A stretch of 15,676 nucleotides of DNA from Desulfonema limicola (GTDB lineage Bacteria; Desulfobacterota; Desulfobacteria; Desulfobacterales; Desulfosalsimonadaceae). Numbering within the stretch: position 1 is the first letter of the stretch; every line of letters begins with the position of its first letter. The notes below the pieces were generated by a model. That model made no database searches. It was not told where the DNA came from and saw only the letters and a list, made by a program, of their open reading frames with translations. The translations under genes and the position numbers were made by a program. The DNA is taken from positions 1 through 15,676 of the forward strand of contig DYLE01000034.1 of the NCBI GenBank assembly GCA_020722245.1. Direction: 5' to 3'. Below are positions 6,564 through 14,468 of this stretch, one piece after another.

Positions 6564-8649
6564 GACCGGTTCGGGTTACGATGAAGCTGATGGTTTTTAA
6601 TAAAATCAGGGCCACGGCGGTCCAGGCGATTCCCGCATAAGGGATCAGAACAACGCTGGTGATCAGGGTGCCGAAGGCCGCTCCGATCAGGTCCGAGGAA
6701 AAGGCACGAATCGCCGCGGGTTTTCCGCTCCCCTGCAGATACAGCGCGGCCGGGAACTGGCAGCCGCAGGCGACGGACACGGCAAACCCAAACAGCAGGT
6801 AAGCGGTCATGGGCAACCGGTCGCCCATAAAAATAACCGCAGCAATAAACAGAATCAAAAGCCCGATAAGCGTCCCGTCGCCAAGAAGCAGGACCATCCG
6901 GCTGCGACGGCGCAACGATTCCCCGAAAACCGCGCCGGGCAGCAGGCCTGCAAGAAAAACCGTCACAATCAATCCGATTTGAAAATAAATATAACCCAAA
7001 AACATCTGAAAAGCAAATATCACCAGGATTTCGCTTCCCATGGCCATAAACCCCGTGGAAAACAAAACCAATTCCTCCCGCGTGATAAAAAAAAGATAGA
7101 GGGTCAGAAGCAGCGCAGTGACAGCGATAAACCCCTTGGGAGAGGTCGAAAATTTGGCGAACCAATCGGAAAACATCAGCCGGATCAGCTGCGGGGCGTA
7201 ATCCCGATTAAGAGGGGCGTCGGGTTTTATTCGGCGGTGTAATGCGGCGATGCGATCATCCGTGAGGTTTCCGTAATAAAAACCCCTGATATAGCCGGTT
7301 TCAATTTTTTTTTCGTCAAGCCGCCTTGGAATGTCGGTGCTTGGAGGAAAATCTGCGCATAGAAAAAAGACCTTTTGCCCGGGCAGCATCAGCACATGCG
7401 CGAAGTGAAGCCGGGCGGTCCGATACAAAGAAGAAATTTTTTCGATCTGGGCGTCATTTAAATAATTCGCATACCCCTCCACCGAAAAGGAGAGGATACC
7501 GCCCGGCTCAAGACGGTTTTTGGCCAGCATGAAAAAACGATCCGTAAAAAACCGGTTGACCTGAAAGGTGTCGGGCTCCGGCAGGTTGACAAGAATGGCG
7601 TCGTATTTTTTATCTGTTTTTTTGAGGTAGGCTCGGCCGTCTTGGTGAATCACATGCAGGCCGGGTATTTTTTTAATCAGGCCGAATTGAAATACCGCGT
7701 CCGTGAGCGCTGCATCGATTTCGAGGTAATCAACGCTTTCAGGATGGTATTTTTCAGCTTCGGTCATAACCCCTCCTTCAGCGGATATCATCAGAACCGT
7801 GTTGACCCGGTTGGGCTGGGACAGGGGGTAATGCACGGTCTCTTCGGCGATGTTTGTATTTTCGCTGCTGTACATGGGCTTGCCGTCCAACACCAGGGTG
7901 TACTGCTCCCGGTCCTTGAAAACTTCAATCCGGCCGTAGAGGGATTCATGGTAGTAGGCCAGCTGCTTTCCGGCTAAAACAAGGGTTGATTTTTCAACGG
8001 CCGCGCCCGCCGCAAGCAGGACCAGGGCGGACAGGGCCATGGGGGCTATGGAGGACCTGGACCAGAGCGGGGAAGGGTGAATCCAGCAGGCGGCAACCAG
8101 AAGCGGCAGGTTGGCGATCAAGACCGCCTGCAGGGGAGAGACCAGAAGCACCAGCACAAAGGAGAACAGCGCCCCCCCGAGCACGTCCCCGATGTTATCG
8201 GTGATGTAGATACGGGTGCCGGTGTATGCCGGAAGAAGGTTTCTGGCCGTAGCGAGGCTGTAGGGGAGGGCAAACCCGAGCAGCAGCCCATACGGCGCGA
8301 TCGTTAAAAAGCTGAAAGCCAGGGTGGGATAAAAACCAACAGCGCTGCCGTGAATGAAGCAGGTCTCCCTTAAACCCCTTATTCCCAGAAGCTCCAGCGG
8401 AGAGAGACCGGCAAGGGCCAGGGAGATCCATGCCAGCCGGCCCGGCCCGGCCTTTTTGCCGGCTGCTCCCGCAAGAAGGGTTCCGATGCCGCCGAGCAGC
8501 AGCCAGTTGAACAGGATCAGGGCGATGACAAACTCATTGCCCTGAAACTGGCTTAGAAACTCCCGAATGACGAGCAGCTGGGTGACGACGGATGAAACCC
8601 CGGTGGCGATGACCACAGAGGCGATTTGCCGCTCAATGCGCTTCTTCAA
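6547..8649 (-). CDS. Polytopic membrane protein with embedded spermidine-synthase-like domain
   Basis: This 700-residue protein has about seven hydrophobic segments in residues 10-218. A soluble spermidine-synthase-like Rossmann domain covers about residues 230-435, and about six further helices lie in 507-692. The Rossmann part keeps YHESLYGRIEVF, DYLEID (E309, D311) and HQDGRAYL. However, the usual glycine-rich GGGDG loop reads ISAEGGVM (288-295) and the catalytic aspartate position reads N355 in LVNLPEPDT, so aminopropyl transfer to putrescine is doubtful. Related fused membrane/spermidine-synthase proteins are widespread and poorly characterised. The start is TTG at 8649, supported by AGGTG seven bases upstream. 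It lies between amrBA and amrS with 17-base overlaps on both sides, hence co-translated and probably part of the same pathway. Confidence 0.88.
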   Translation of the reverse strand: MKKRIERQIASVVIATGVSSVVTQLLVIREFLSQFQGNEFVIALILFNWLLLGGIGTLLAGAAGKKAGPGRLAWISLALAGLSPLELLGIRGLRETCFIHGSAVGFYPTLAFSFLTIAPYGLLLGFALPYSLATARNLLPAYTGTRIYITDNIGDVLGGALFSFVLVLLVSPLQAVLIANLPLLVAACWIHPSPLWSRSSIAPMALSALVLLAAGAAVEKSTLVLAGKQLAYYHESLYGRIEVFKDREQYTLVLDGKPMYSSENTNIAEETVHYPLSQPNRVNTVLMISAEGGVMTEAEKYHPESVDYLEIDAALTDAVFQFGLIKKIPGLHVIHQDGRAYLKKTDKKYDAILVNLPEPDTFQVNRFFTDRFFMLAKNRLEPGGILSFSVEGYANYLNDAQIEKISSLYRTARLHFAHVLMLPGQKVFFLCADFPPSTDIPRRLDEKKIETGYIRGFYYGNLTDDRIAALHRRIKPDAPLNRDYAPQLIRLMFSDWFAKFSTSPKGFIAVTALLLTLYLFFITREELVLFSTGFMAMGSEILVIFAFQMFLGYIYFQIGLIVTVFLAGLLPGAVFGESLRRRSRMVLLLGDGTLIGLLILFIAAVIFMGDRLPMTAYLLFGFAVSVACGCQFPAALYLQGSGKPAAIRAFSSDLIGAAFGTLITSVVLIPYAGIAWTAVALILLKTISFIVTRTGHDKPF

Positions 8650-10114
8650 AATACTGCACCTGGTAGGTCATGACCTTCAGACCGGGCGACTGCCAGGCAT
8701 CTGCCGGCAGGCCGGCCTTCATGCAGAGATGGCTTAGAAAGGTTTTTTTATCGGGAAGCTGCTCCCACACCTGGGGCAGAAAGGTGGCCGAATGGAACCC
8801 CTTTCGAATGATCACCCCGTCGATATCCGGCCTGAGCTTGGCCAGCAGGTCTTCGGGGTCTTTAAACTCCAGCGGCTGGGGCTCGGTGAGCAGGCTTACC
8901 TCGATGGTTACCTTTTCCAGTTCGCTTTGGTCCAGGCGGGGAAAGCGGGGATCGTGAAAGGCCGCATTGATCGCGTTATCCGTGACGCCCTGCAGGATGG
9001 TTTTATCCGGGTTGAGATTCCCGATGCAGCCGCGCAGCTGATCATTTATTTTGAGAGTGACAAAGGTGCCGCGCCGCGCCTGGAAGATTTCCTTGAATCC
9101 TTGAGGATCGGGTTCCTGCGTGTTTTCCGCGTCCATCCCCAGTTTTTTCGCAATGGTCTTTCTGGCGAGTTTGAGCAGGACTTCCCCCTGCTCTTGGGTC
9201 AGGGAGCTTGAATGCTGTGAATCGTTCATGGGCGAATCTCCGTAAAATGCGATGGTCGTGTAACCGACAACACTCTGTCGGGGTCCGGCCGTGTCTCCGC
9301 TGTTGGAGCGGTGTATCAGTATGGGTTGCCAGTGATGGCTGCGGGCCAGGTGGATGAGGACCTCAATCCCGGCGGCTCCGCAGGCGCTGTTTGAACTTTC
9401 TGACAGCGCCTCTGCGTCCAGGTTTAATATCGCCTGAATCGTGAGGCTGTCTTTTTTCATTGCTTCGGCGTAGGGGAGGTAATGGGAAAGGTCCGAACTC
9501 ACAACGAGCAGGGTTTCCTCATCTAAAATCGCGTCGATGGCCTCGGCGCAGCGCATAGGATCTACCGACCCTGTCACGATGGGGATGATTTCAAAACCGG
9601 AGAGCCAGCGCTGCAGAAAGGGGAGCTCCACCTCGATGGCGTGTTCCGTGAGGTCCGACATTTTTTCAGAATGGAAAAGCTCCGGATGCTCCCGGCGCAG
9701 CGCTGCGGCATCCGGATGAAGCAGAACCGTGCCCAGAGGGGTTTCATACCCTCTCACGTCGCTGACGGCGCAGCCCGTAAACCCCACCCGATGATCCGGC
9801 CCGATAATGATAATTTTTTTAAATCGCCTGTCTTTCAGCGCCAGGTAGGCGTGGGCGGCGGTGAGCCCGGAATAGATATACCCGGCGTGCGGCATGATCA
9901 GGGCCTTCAGGGGCCTGTTCACAGGAAGCTGGATTTGAGTTTTTTGCGCGGTGAGGGTAAGGCGGTCGATCTGCGCGGTCAACTCCTCCGCCTTTTCAGG
10001 ATAGAACTTCCCCGCGTATACGGGCTTTCGAATATCCGCCGCATGCACGGGTCCTGCCACCAGAACCAGGACAAGCCATGCCGCGGTCAGCGCCTTTCCG
10101 GCGATGTTTCTCAT
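8633..10114 (-). CDS. amrBA: Secreted Memo-AMMECR1 fusion protein (AmmeMemoRadiSam proteins B and A)
   Basis: This 493-residue fusion has residues 1-25 as a Sec signal peptide (hydrophobic core WLVLVLVAG, cleavage probably after VHA). Residues about 28-293 are a Memo domain with PHAGYIYSG (H76), GPDHR (H108), EHAIEVELPFL, SSDLSHY and C245 in ACGAAGIEVL. H76, H108 and C245 match the metal-binding trio known in human MEMO1. Residues about 303-490 are an AMMECR1 domain with the hallmark LRGCIG (360-365), AFHDPRFPRL and GFHSATFLPQVW. In many genomes these are two genes (amrB and amrA); here one chain holds both with a short linker. Export to the periplasm is predicted. It is first in the operon, behind a good promoter; the ribosome site before ATG 10114 is weak. 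Role unknown beyond the association with AmrS. Confidence 0.93.
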   Translation of the reverse strand: MRNIAGKALTAAWLVLVLVAGPVHAADIRKPVYAGKFYPEKAEELTAQIDRLTLTAQKTQIQLPVNRPLKALIMPHAGYIYSGLTAAHAYLALKDRRFKKIIIIGPDHRVGFTGCAVSDVRGYETPLGTVLLHPDAAALRREHPELFHSEKMSDLTEHAIEVELPFLQRWLSGFEIIPIVTGSVDPMRCAEAIDAILDEETLLVVSSDLSHYLPYAEAMKKDSLTIQAILNLDAEALSESSNSACGAAGIEVLIHLARSHHWQPILIHRSNSGDTAGPRQSVVGYTTIAFYGDSPMNDSQHSSSLTQEQGEVLLKLARKTIAKKLGMDAENTQEPDPQGFKEIFQARRGTFVTLKINDQLRGCIGNLNPDKTILQGVTDNAINAAFHDPRFPRLDQSELEKVTIEVSLLTEPQPLEFKDPEDLLAKLRPDIDGVIIRKGFHSATFLPQVWEQLPDKKTFLSHLCMKAGLPADAWQSPGLKVMTYQVQYFEEAH

Positions 10115-10166
10115 GGGTTTACGGCCTGCGTTCGAACATCAACGGGTTGAGGGTGAATGTGCATCA

Positions 10167-10195
10167 AAAATACCTTTTGCAGGAATCCGTGTCAA
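10167..10195 (-). promoter_or_regulatory. Sigma70-type promoter of the amrBA-amrS operon
   Basis: On the minus strand TTGACA (10195-10190) is a perfect -35. It is followed after exactly 17 bases by TATTTT (10172-10167), a four-of-six -10. The transcript would begin near 10160 and leave a leader of about 45 bases before ATG 10114. This is the best promoter match in the window. Confidence 0.65.
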
Positions 10196-10248
10196 ATAAA
10201 AACATGACCCGCTTCAAAATCTTTGGATGTGCTTTTCTGCTGAAAATA

Positions 10249-10257
10249 TGGTATAAG
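10249..10257 (+). promoter_or_regulatory. Candidate extended -10 promoter for the HEAT-repeat gene
   Basis: TGGTATAAG fits an extended -10 (TGn plus TATAAG). There is no clear -35 at 16-18 bases upstream. A start near 10264 would give a leader of about 35 bases before ATG 10299. It is divergent from the amr promoter in the same 184-base gap. Confidence 0.35.
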
Positions 10258-10298
10258 CGCATTATCAGAATTTAGAATCCGCAACCGGCAGGTTACCG

Positions 10299-13073
10299 AT
10301 GAACATGAAAAAAGAAGTGATTCTTATCCGGTTTTCATCCGCCGAGCGGTTTTCCCGGTTTCGCGCCGAGATGCAGTCCGGCCGGATTTTTTTGTCCTCC
10401 CCGGATTCTCTGCCCGCCGGTGCCCGCGTGGTATTAAAACTGATCATTCCCGTCAACCAGAAGATTTTTTTAATCGAAGGCGTGGTGGCGGCAGGGTCCG
10501 GTGATTCGGGTAAAATGGAGGTCCGTATTCAAGGGGAGGTTTCGTCGGTCTTGTCTGAACTGGATAATGCGGCCGCCGGGAAGAAAACCGATCAACGCTC
10601 CCTGCCGCCGGATTCGCCGGAAGAACCGAGCAGTCCTGCCGGGATCGAGGAACCCGAAGGCCCGTTGCCGTCTGAAACGCCGGCCGCCGCCGGGGTGTTT
10701 CCGGACGAGGGGCCGAAGGGCTATCCTGCGGATGCGGCCGTTGAAAAAGCCGGTTCCAGTATGTTTTCCCTTGAATCCATCAGGGATATCGTTTCCCAGG
10801 AGGAGATGGAGGCCGGTCCGCAGGAGGAGACCCAGGCCCCGGCGCAAGCTGTTGTCAAAGAAAAGAAGCTTACCCCCGAGGAACGGAAAAAGGCTGAGCC
10901 GGTGGCCCAGTTTATCATGAATCTGGCCAAGGCCATGGCCCGAAGCGGGTACTATGATCCGGCCCATCCGGGGTCTCAAAGAGCCAAGTTGGGACTGCTG
11001 GAGGAGTTTGTCACGGTGGCCGGTGAGTGCAACGAGTTGGGGGTTGCGGTCCAACGGACGCGGGAGGGCTCGGATATCATGATCACCGGCATTCTGAATG
11101 AACCGGTGAGCGCCAAGGCCCTGGTGGGCACCAGGGTCGCCGAGCTGTTTGTACCGAAGCTCGATGATTATTTTGATCGCCGGGAGCTGCTCAGCTTCAC
11201 CATCAAGCGGGACATCACGCCGGAGCACTTCGACCGGTTTATTGATATCATGAGCGATCCTCGAGTGGATCACAAGGAGTTTGAAAAAAAAGGGGAGTAC
11301 CTGACCAACGCCCTGGTGGAAGGCGGCATCACTGAAATCTCAACCATATTCCTTGATGACATCGTTTCTCTGGAGACGAAGCTCCCCTGGCGGGTGGAGA
11401 TGGCCATCAACCGCCTTGCCAAGGACCTTCGGATCATGCCCATGTTCAAGGGGGTTTCATCGGAAGCGGTCAAGAAACTGAAGCGTCAAACCATGCAGGA
11501 CATCATTCGGCCGTTGAATCATCCGAGCTACCTGAACGATTTTTTAACCAACTGCTATCTCATCGCGCAAACCGTCCAGGGAATAGAACCCGGCGAGGTG
11601 GAGGAGATCGTCCTTCATACCTTTCCATCCGAGATGCTGATCGCCACCTCCCAGCTGACCTTTAAGGAGCTGGAGTACCTGAACAAGCTTAAAGCCGAGA
11701 ACCCGGACAGCCCCCAAATCGAGCAGAGGCTTCAGGGAATCAAACGGATTCTCAAACTGATCTCAGGCCGGGTGATCCTTGAGAAGGTCCCCGGGGCCCG
11801 GCAGTTTCTGGAGCAGCTTTACAAGCAGGGGATCCTTGTCTTTGAAGACCTGCCGCCGGAGGTTAGGTATATGATCAGCACCGGCAACCTGGCCGAAGAC
11901 ATCAAAACCCATATCGAAGCGTATGCCGACCGGGTCGTCCATCTCAACTCCCCGGAGGACGCCCTGGTGTACCTCAAATGCTTCCGGCGGATCGTGCCTG
12001 TTTTTATCGAGCAGAGGGATTGGGAACTGCTTTTCCGAATATCCGTTTTGATAAAGCAGGCATCGCAGCTCAAGCCCCTGCATTCCCCTCAGGTGGTTGA
12101 AACGGTCAAGGCCCAGACCCAGGAACAGATCAAGAATTACGCCTACCTCATGGAAACCGGCGCGGAGGATTTGGCGTTTTTGCTGATCGCCTTTGTTTTT
12201 ATGCATGTGGTGGATGATCTGGTGCCTGCCTGCGGCGCCGTGGAGGAGCCGCAACGCCAGGCGTTTGAAGGGTTCATCGAGGGCCTGGGCGTTTTGGGCG
12301 TGGAGGTGTTGTCCCGCGTTCTGTTTGAGAGTAAGGACAAGGAAACCCGTAAGACGGCCTTTGAGCTCCTCGTCGCCAAGGGGGAGCCGGCGCGGAAATG
12401 GGTGCTTCGGGTTTTAAACGACAAGAATCGGGAATGGTACATCCACCGGAACGCCATGATGCTGCTTCGAAAGGTCAGCCGGAATCAGATGGACTTTGAG
12501 GCGGTTCGAAGGTTTCTGGGGCATGCGGATATCCGGCTTCGCGACGAAGCCCTCAACACCGCCGCGGAGTTGCGGCCCATGGATATCGAGGAGCTGCTGA
12601 TCAAGGCCCTGTTTGACAACGAGGCCAAGATCCGGTGGCGGGCGGTAAAGCTGCTGGGGATGATTTCCCCCATTTCGGAAGATGCCATGAACGATATCCT
12701 TCAAAGGCTTTCCGCACCGGTGCCGGTCGATAAAGCCCAGGCCTCCGCGCACATGAAAAACCTGGCGAGCCTGATCAGCGCTTTATCCGCCATGCCCGAT
12801 ATTCCGGATAAGATCCGGGTGGAAACGGAGGTTTTAAAAGCGCTGCGAGGGATCGTCGAGCGCGAGAAAGGGCTGATGAAACTGCTGAAGCGGGTGGCCG
12901 TCGGATCCGAGGAACAGGAAGGAATTTTAAAAAACGCCATCCCCCTGCTGGGAAGGATCGGGGGGTCTGCGTCGGCGGATTATTTAAAAAAATTGAGCCG
13001 AAGCCAATCCCGGCATTTTGCGCTGATTCAGGAGGCGCTCAGTCGGATCGAACAGCGGCGGTCCAAAAGATAG
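10299..13073 (+). CDS. Large PilZ-like and HEAT-repeat protein
   Basis: This 924-residue protein shows no signal peptide or membrane helix, so it is probably cytoplasmic. Residues about 1-85 resemble a degenerate PilZ domain of the Deltaproteobacterial type (SGRIFLSSPDSLPAGARVVLKL and IEGVV), without the clear RxxxR and DxSxxG set needed for c-di-GMP. Residues about 88-198 are a Pro/Glu-rich, probably disordered linker. The rest is alpha-helical. The segment at about 700-920 reads as HEAT-like repeats (for example RWRAVKLLGMIS and RLRDEALNTAAEL), suggesting a scaffold for protein partners. ATG 10299 has AGG six bases upstream; ATG 10305 is an alternative. Twenty bases separate it from the phosphoesterase gene, so the two are probably one operon. 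No precise function can be given. Confidence 0.85.
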   Translation: MNMKKEVILIRFSSAERFSRFRAEMQSGRIFLSSPDSLPAGARVVLKLIIPVNQKIFLIEGVVAAGSGDSGKMEVRIQGEVSSVLSELDNAAAGKKTDQRSLPPDSPEEPSSPAGIEEPEGPLPSETPAAAGVFPDEGPKGYPADAAVEKAGSSMFSLESIRDIVSQEEMEAGPQEETQAPAQAVVKEKKLTPEERKKAEPVAQFIMNLAKAMARSGYYDPAHPGSQRAKLGLLEEFVTVAGECNELGVAVQRTREGSDIMITGILNEPVSAKALVGTRVAELFVPKLDDYFDRRELLSFTIKRDITPEHFDRFIDIMSDPRVDHKEFEKKGEYLTNALVEGGITEISTIFLDDIVSLETKLPWRVEMAINRLAKDLRIMPMFKGVSSEAVKKLKRQTMQDIIRPLNHPSYLNDFLTNCYLIAQTVQGIEPGEVEEIVLHTFPSEMLIATSQLTFKELEYLNKLKAENPDSPQIEQRLQGIKRILKLISGRVILEKVPGARQFLEQLYKQGILVFEDLPPEVRYMISTGNLAEDIKTHIEAYADRVVHLNSPEDALVYLKCFRRIVPVFIEQRDWELLFRISVLIKQASQLKPLHSPQVVETVKAQTQEQIKNYAYLMETGAEDLAFLLIAFVFMHVVDDLVPACGAVEEPQRQAFEGFIEGLGVLGVEVLSRVLFESKDKETRKTAFELLVAKGEPARKWVLRVLNDKNREWYIHRNAMMLLRKVSRNQMDFEAVRRFLGHADIRLRDEALNTAAELRPMDIEELLIKALFDNEAKIRWRAVKLLGMISPISEDAMNDILQRLSAPVPVDKAQASAHMKNLASLISALSAMPDIPDKIRVETEVLKALRGIVEREKGLMKLLKRVAVGSEEQEGILKNAIPLLGRIGGSASADYLKKLSRSQSRHFALIQEALSRIEQRRSKR

Positions 13074-13093
13074 TCGCGATGGGGTGAAATACG

Positions 13094-13753
13094 GTGATCA
13101 TCATCGGCGTGACGGATGTCCACGGCAGTGTTGCCGCGTTGAGGACTCTGGCCGATATCCTGTGCCGGGCAGACCTGGTTGTCTTCGCCGGCGACATCAC
13201 GAATTTTGGCGGGGAGGCAGAGGCGGAGCAGGTCATGCTTCCGGTGATCCAACGGGCTTCTCGGGTGCTGGCTGTTCCCGGTAACTGCGATTTTCCCGGG
13301 GTGGATGTTTTCCTGGATCGGCAGGGCGTAAACCTTCACGGCAGGGGCATGGCGATTGACGGCGTCGGTTTTGTAGGTCTGGGCGGGTCCCTCACCACCC
13401 CGTTTCAAACCCCCAATGAATGCTCCGAAGAGGACATGGCGCAGCATCTGAATCACGGGCTTTCCCAGGTCCCTCTCGGTCTCCCCATGGTTCTTGTTTC
13501 CCACCAGCCGCCCTACCGGACCGCCTGCGACCGCCTGTTTTCCGGAAATCATGTGGGCAGCCGCTCGGTGCGCGGGTTCATCGAAGAAAACACTCCCCTG
13601 GTATGCTTTACCGGTCATATCCATGAATCCGCAGGGATCGACCGGATCGGACCGACCTATATCATCAACCCGGGAATGCTGCGAAGCGGCCGCTTTGCCT
13701 ATGCAGAGATCAATGACGAGGTAAAGGTCATCGAGATTCGAAGCATTTCGTGA
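13094..13753 (+). CDS. Calcineurin-like metallophosphoesterase (YfcE/MJ0936-like)
   Basis: This 219-residue hydrolase has the full metal-ligand set: D8 and H10 (TDVHG), D34 (FAGDIT), N64 (VPGNCDF), H137 (VSHQPPYRT), and H175 with H177 (TGHIHES). These bind the two-metal centre that cleaves phosphomono- or phosphodiesters. It is cytoplasmic and of normal length for the small YfcE-like group. The start is GTG 13094 with a GGGG run at 13081-13084 as a loose ribosome site; an earlier ATG at 13079 runs into a stop after two codons. It is second in an operon with the HEAT-repeat gene. The substrate is unknown; a cyclic dinucleotide would fit a PilZ-like neighbour, but that is speculation. Confidence 0.9.
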   Translation: MIIIGVTDVHGSVAALRTLADILCRADLVVFAGDITNFGGEAEAEQVMLPVIQRASRVLAVPGNCDFPGVDVFLDRQGVNLHGRGMAIDGVGFVGLGGSLTTPFQTPNECSEEDMAQHLNHGLSQVPLGLPMVLVSHQPPYRTACDRLFSGNHVGSRSVRGFIEENTPLVCFTGHIHESAGIDRIGPTYIINPGMLRSGRFAYAEINDEVKVIEIRSIS

Positions 13754-13771
13754 GTATTTCACTCTTTTTTT
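13752..13771 (+). terminator. Weak intrinsic terminator candidate after the phosphoesterase gene
   Basis: GAGT, a five-base loop and ACTC form a short four-pair stem that is followed immediately by seven T. It starts inside the stop codon of the phosphoesterase gene. The stem is short, so the call is weak. Confidence 0.35.
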
Positions 13772-13859
13772 AGAAAATTTTTAAACGACAAAACCGCTGT
13801 TCCTTCAAACATAAAACTTGCCTTTTTTGTCATGAAAAATTGAGTAGATCGGAAAACCC

Positions 13860-13896
13860 TTTACAAATTAGGGTATAAGGTACAATAATTTATAAT
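13860..13896 (+). promoter_or_regulatory. Promoter region of the toxin-antitoxin module
   Basis: In this AT-rich stretch TTTACA (13860-13865) faces TACAAT (13881-13886) at a short 15-base spacing. A perfect TATAAT follows at 13891-13896, without a good -35. CCCT (13857-13860) and AGGG (13870-13873) form a small inverted repeat that could serve autoregulation by the antitoxin. The exact promoter cannot be fixed by eye. Confidence 0.35.
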
Positions 13897-13961
13897 AGTT
13901 ATATCAAATTTACTGTGGTTGTATCAAACTGAAATTACCAAAACATAAGTGGAGAATTATC

Positions 13962-14180
13962 ATGCATTTTAGCATTCCATTGGAACAAATGAGCGTCGAG
14001 GACAAGTTACAGGCGATAGAAGAAATTTGGGCTGACCTTGCAGGTACACCAGAGAATATACCCTCCCCATCCTGGCATGCAGATGTATTATGCGCCCGAG
14101 AAAAGCGCATCTCCGAAGGGACCTCACATTTTTTGGATATTGCTGAAGCCAAGAAAGCTGTGAGGGAACAACTCAAATGA
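13962..14180 (+). CDS. Addiction-module antitoxin (Unstab_antitox/TIGR02574-type)
   Basis: This 72-residue protein has the family pattern of short labile antitoxins paired with RelE/ParE toxins. It begins with LEQMSVEDKLQAIEEIWADL, has the central PSPSWHADVL, then REKRISEG and a C-terminal segment rich in A, K and E (AEAKKAVREQLK). It would bind and neutralise the toxin and probably repress its own promoter. GGAG lies before the ATG at normal spacing. Its stop overlaps the toxin start as ATGA. The antitoxin is intact while its toxin partner is frameshifted, so it may now be an orphan. Surrounding DNA is AT-richer than the window average, consistent with acquisition. Confidence 0.85.
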   Translation: MHFSIPLEQMSVEDKLQAIEEIWADLAGTPENIPSPSWHADVLCAREKRISEGTSHFLDIAEAKKAVREQLK

Positions 14181-14466
14181 GGGTTCAAGTCCTTGATGAG
14201 GCAACTGCTGACTTAGCAGACGGGTTTCGTTTCTATGAACGACAGGCCGACGGTCTTGGTGACTATTTCCTTGATTCACTGTGGTCTGATATTCAATCAT
14301 TGCGACTTTAGGGGGCATTCATGCTATCCACAACGGCTATTATCGCCTCATTTCTAAGCGGTTTCCTTATGCAGTGTACTACCGCATTGAGGATGGTGTT
14401 GCGCGCGTTCGAGCTGTACTCGACTGTCGCCGGGATCCAAAGTGGATATCGGAACGGCTCGATTAA
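14177..14466 (+). pseudogene. RelE/ParE-type toxin gene, frameshifted
   Basis: The frame from ATG 14177 gives RVQVLDEATADLADGFRFYE and continues to SDIQSLRL, then hits TAG at 14309-14311. The rest of the toxin continues in another frame from 14314: GGIHAIHNGYYRLISKRFPY, then AVYYRIEDGVARVRAVLDCR and RRDPKWISERLD up to TAA at 14464-14466. One missing base after TA at 14309-14310, in what should be a Tyr codon (LRL-Y-GGIH), explains everything; the repaired protein would have 96 residues, normal for the family. The first reading frame alone, 44 residues, lacks the C-terminal catalytic region. A sequencing error next to the run of five G is the main alternative. Confidence 0.8.
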
Positions 14467-14468
14467 CG

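Noticed and set aside
10222..10241. Sigma54 promoter before the HEAT-repeat gene
   Set aside because: The GG and GC elements are 12 bases apart instead of 10 and the consensus is poor.
10470..11273. Long minus-strand open frame of 267 codons inside the HEAT-repeat gene
   Set aside because: It lies opposite a continuous plus-strand gene and its translation is low-complexity, rich in R, L and G; GC-rich shadow frame.
14300..14320. Programmed frameshift in the toxin at CTT TAG, recalling the prfB CTT TGA site
   Set aside because: A +1 slip would enter the wrong frame; the toxin continues in the -1 frame, and CTT cannot re-pair by a -1 slip there. A one-base deletion is simpler.
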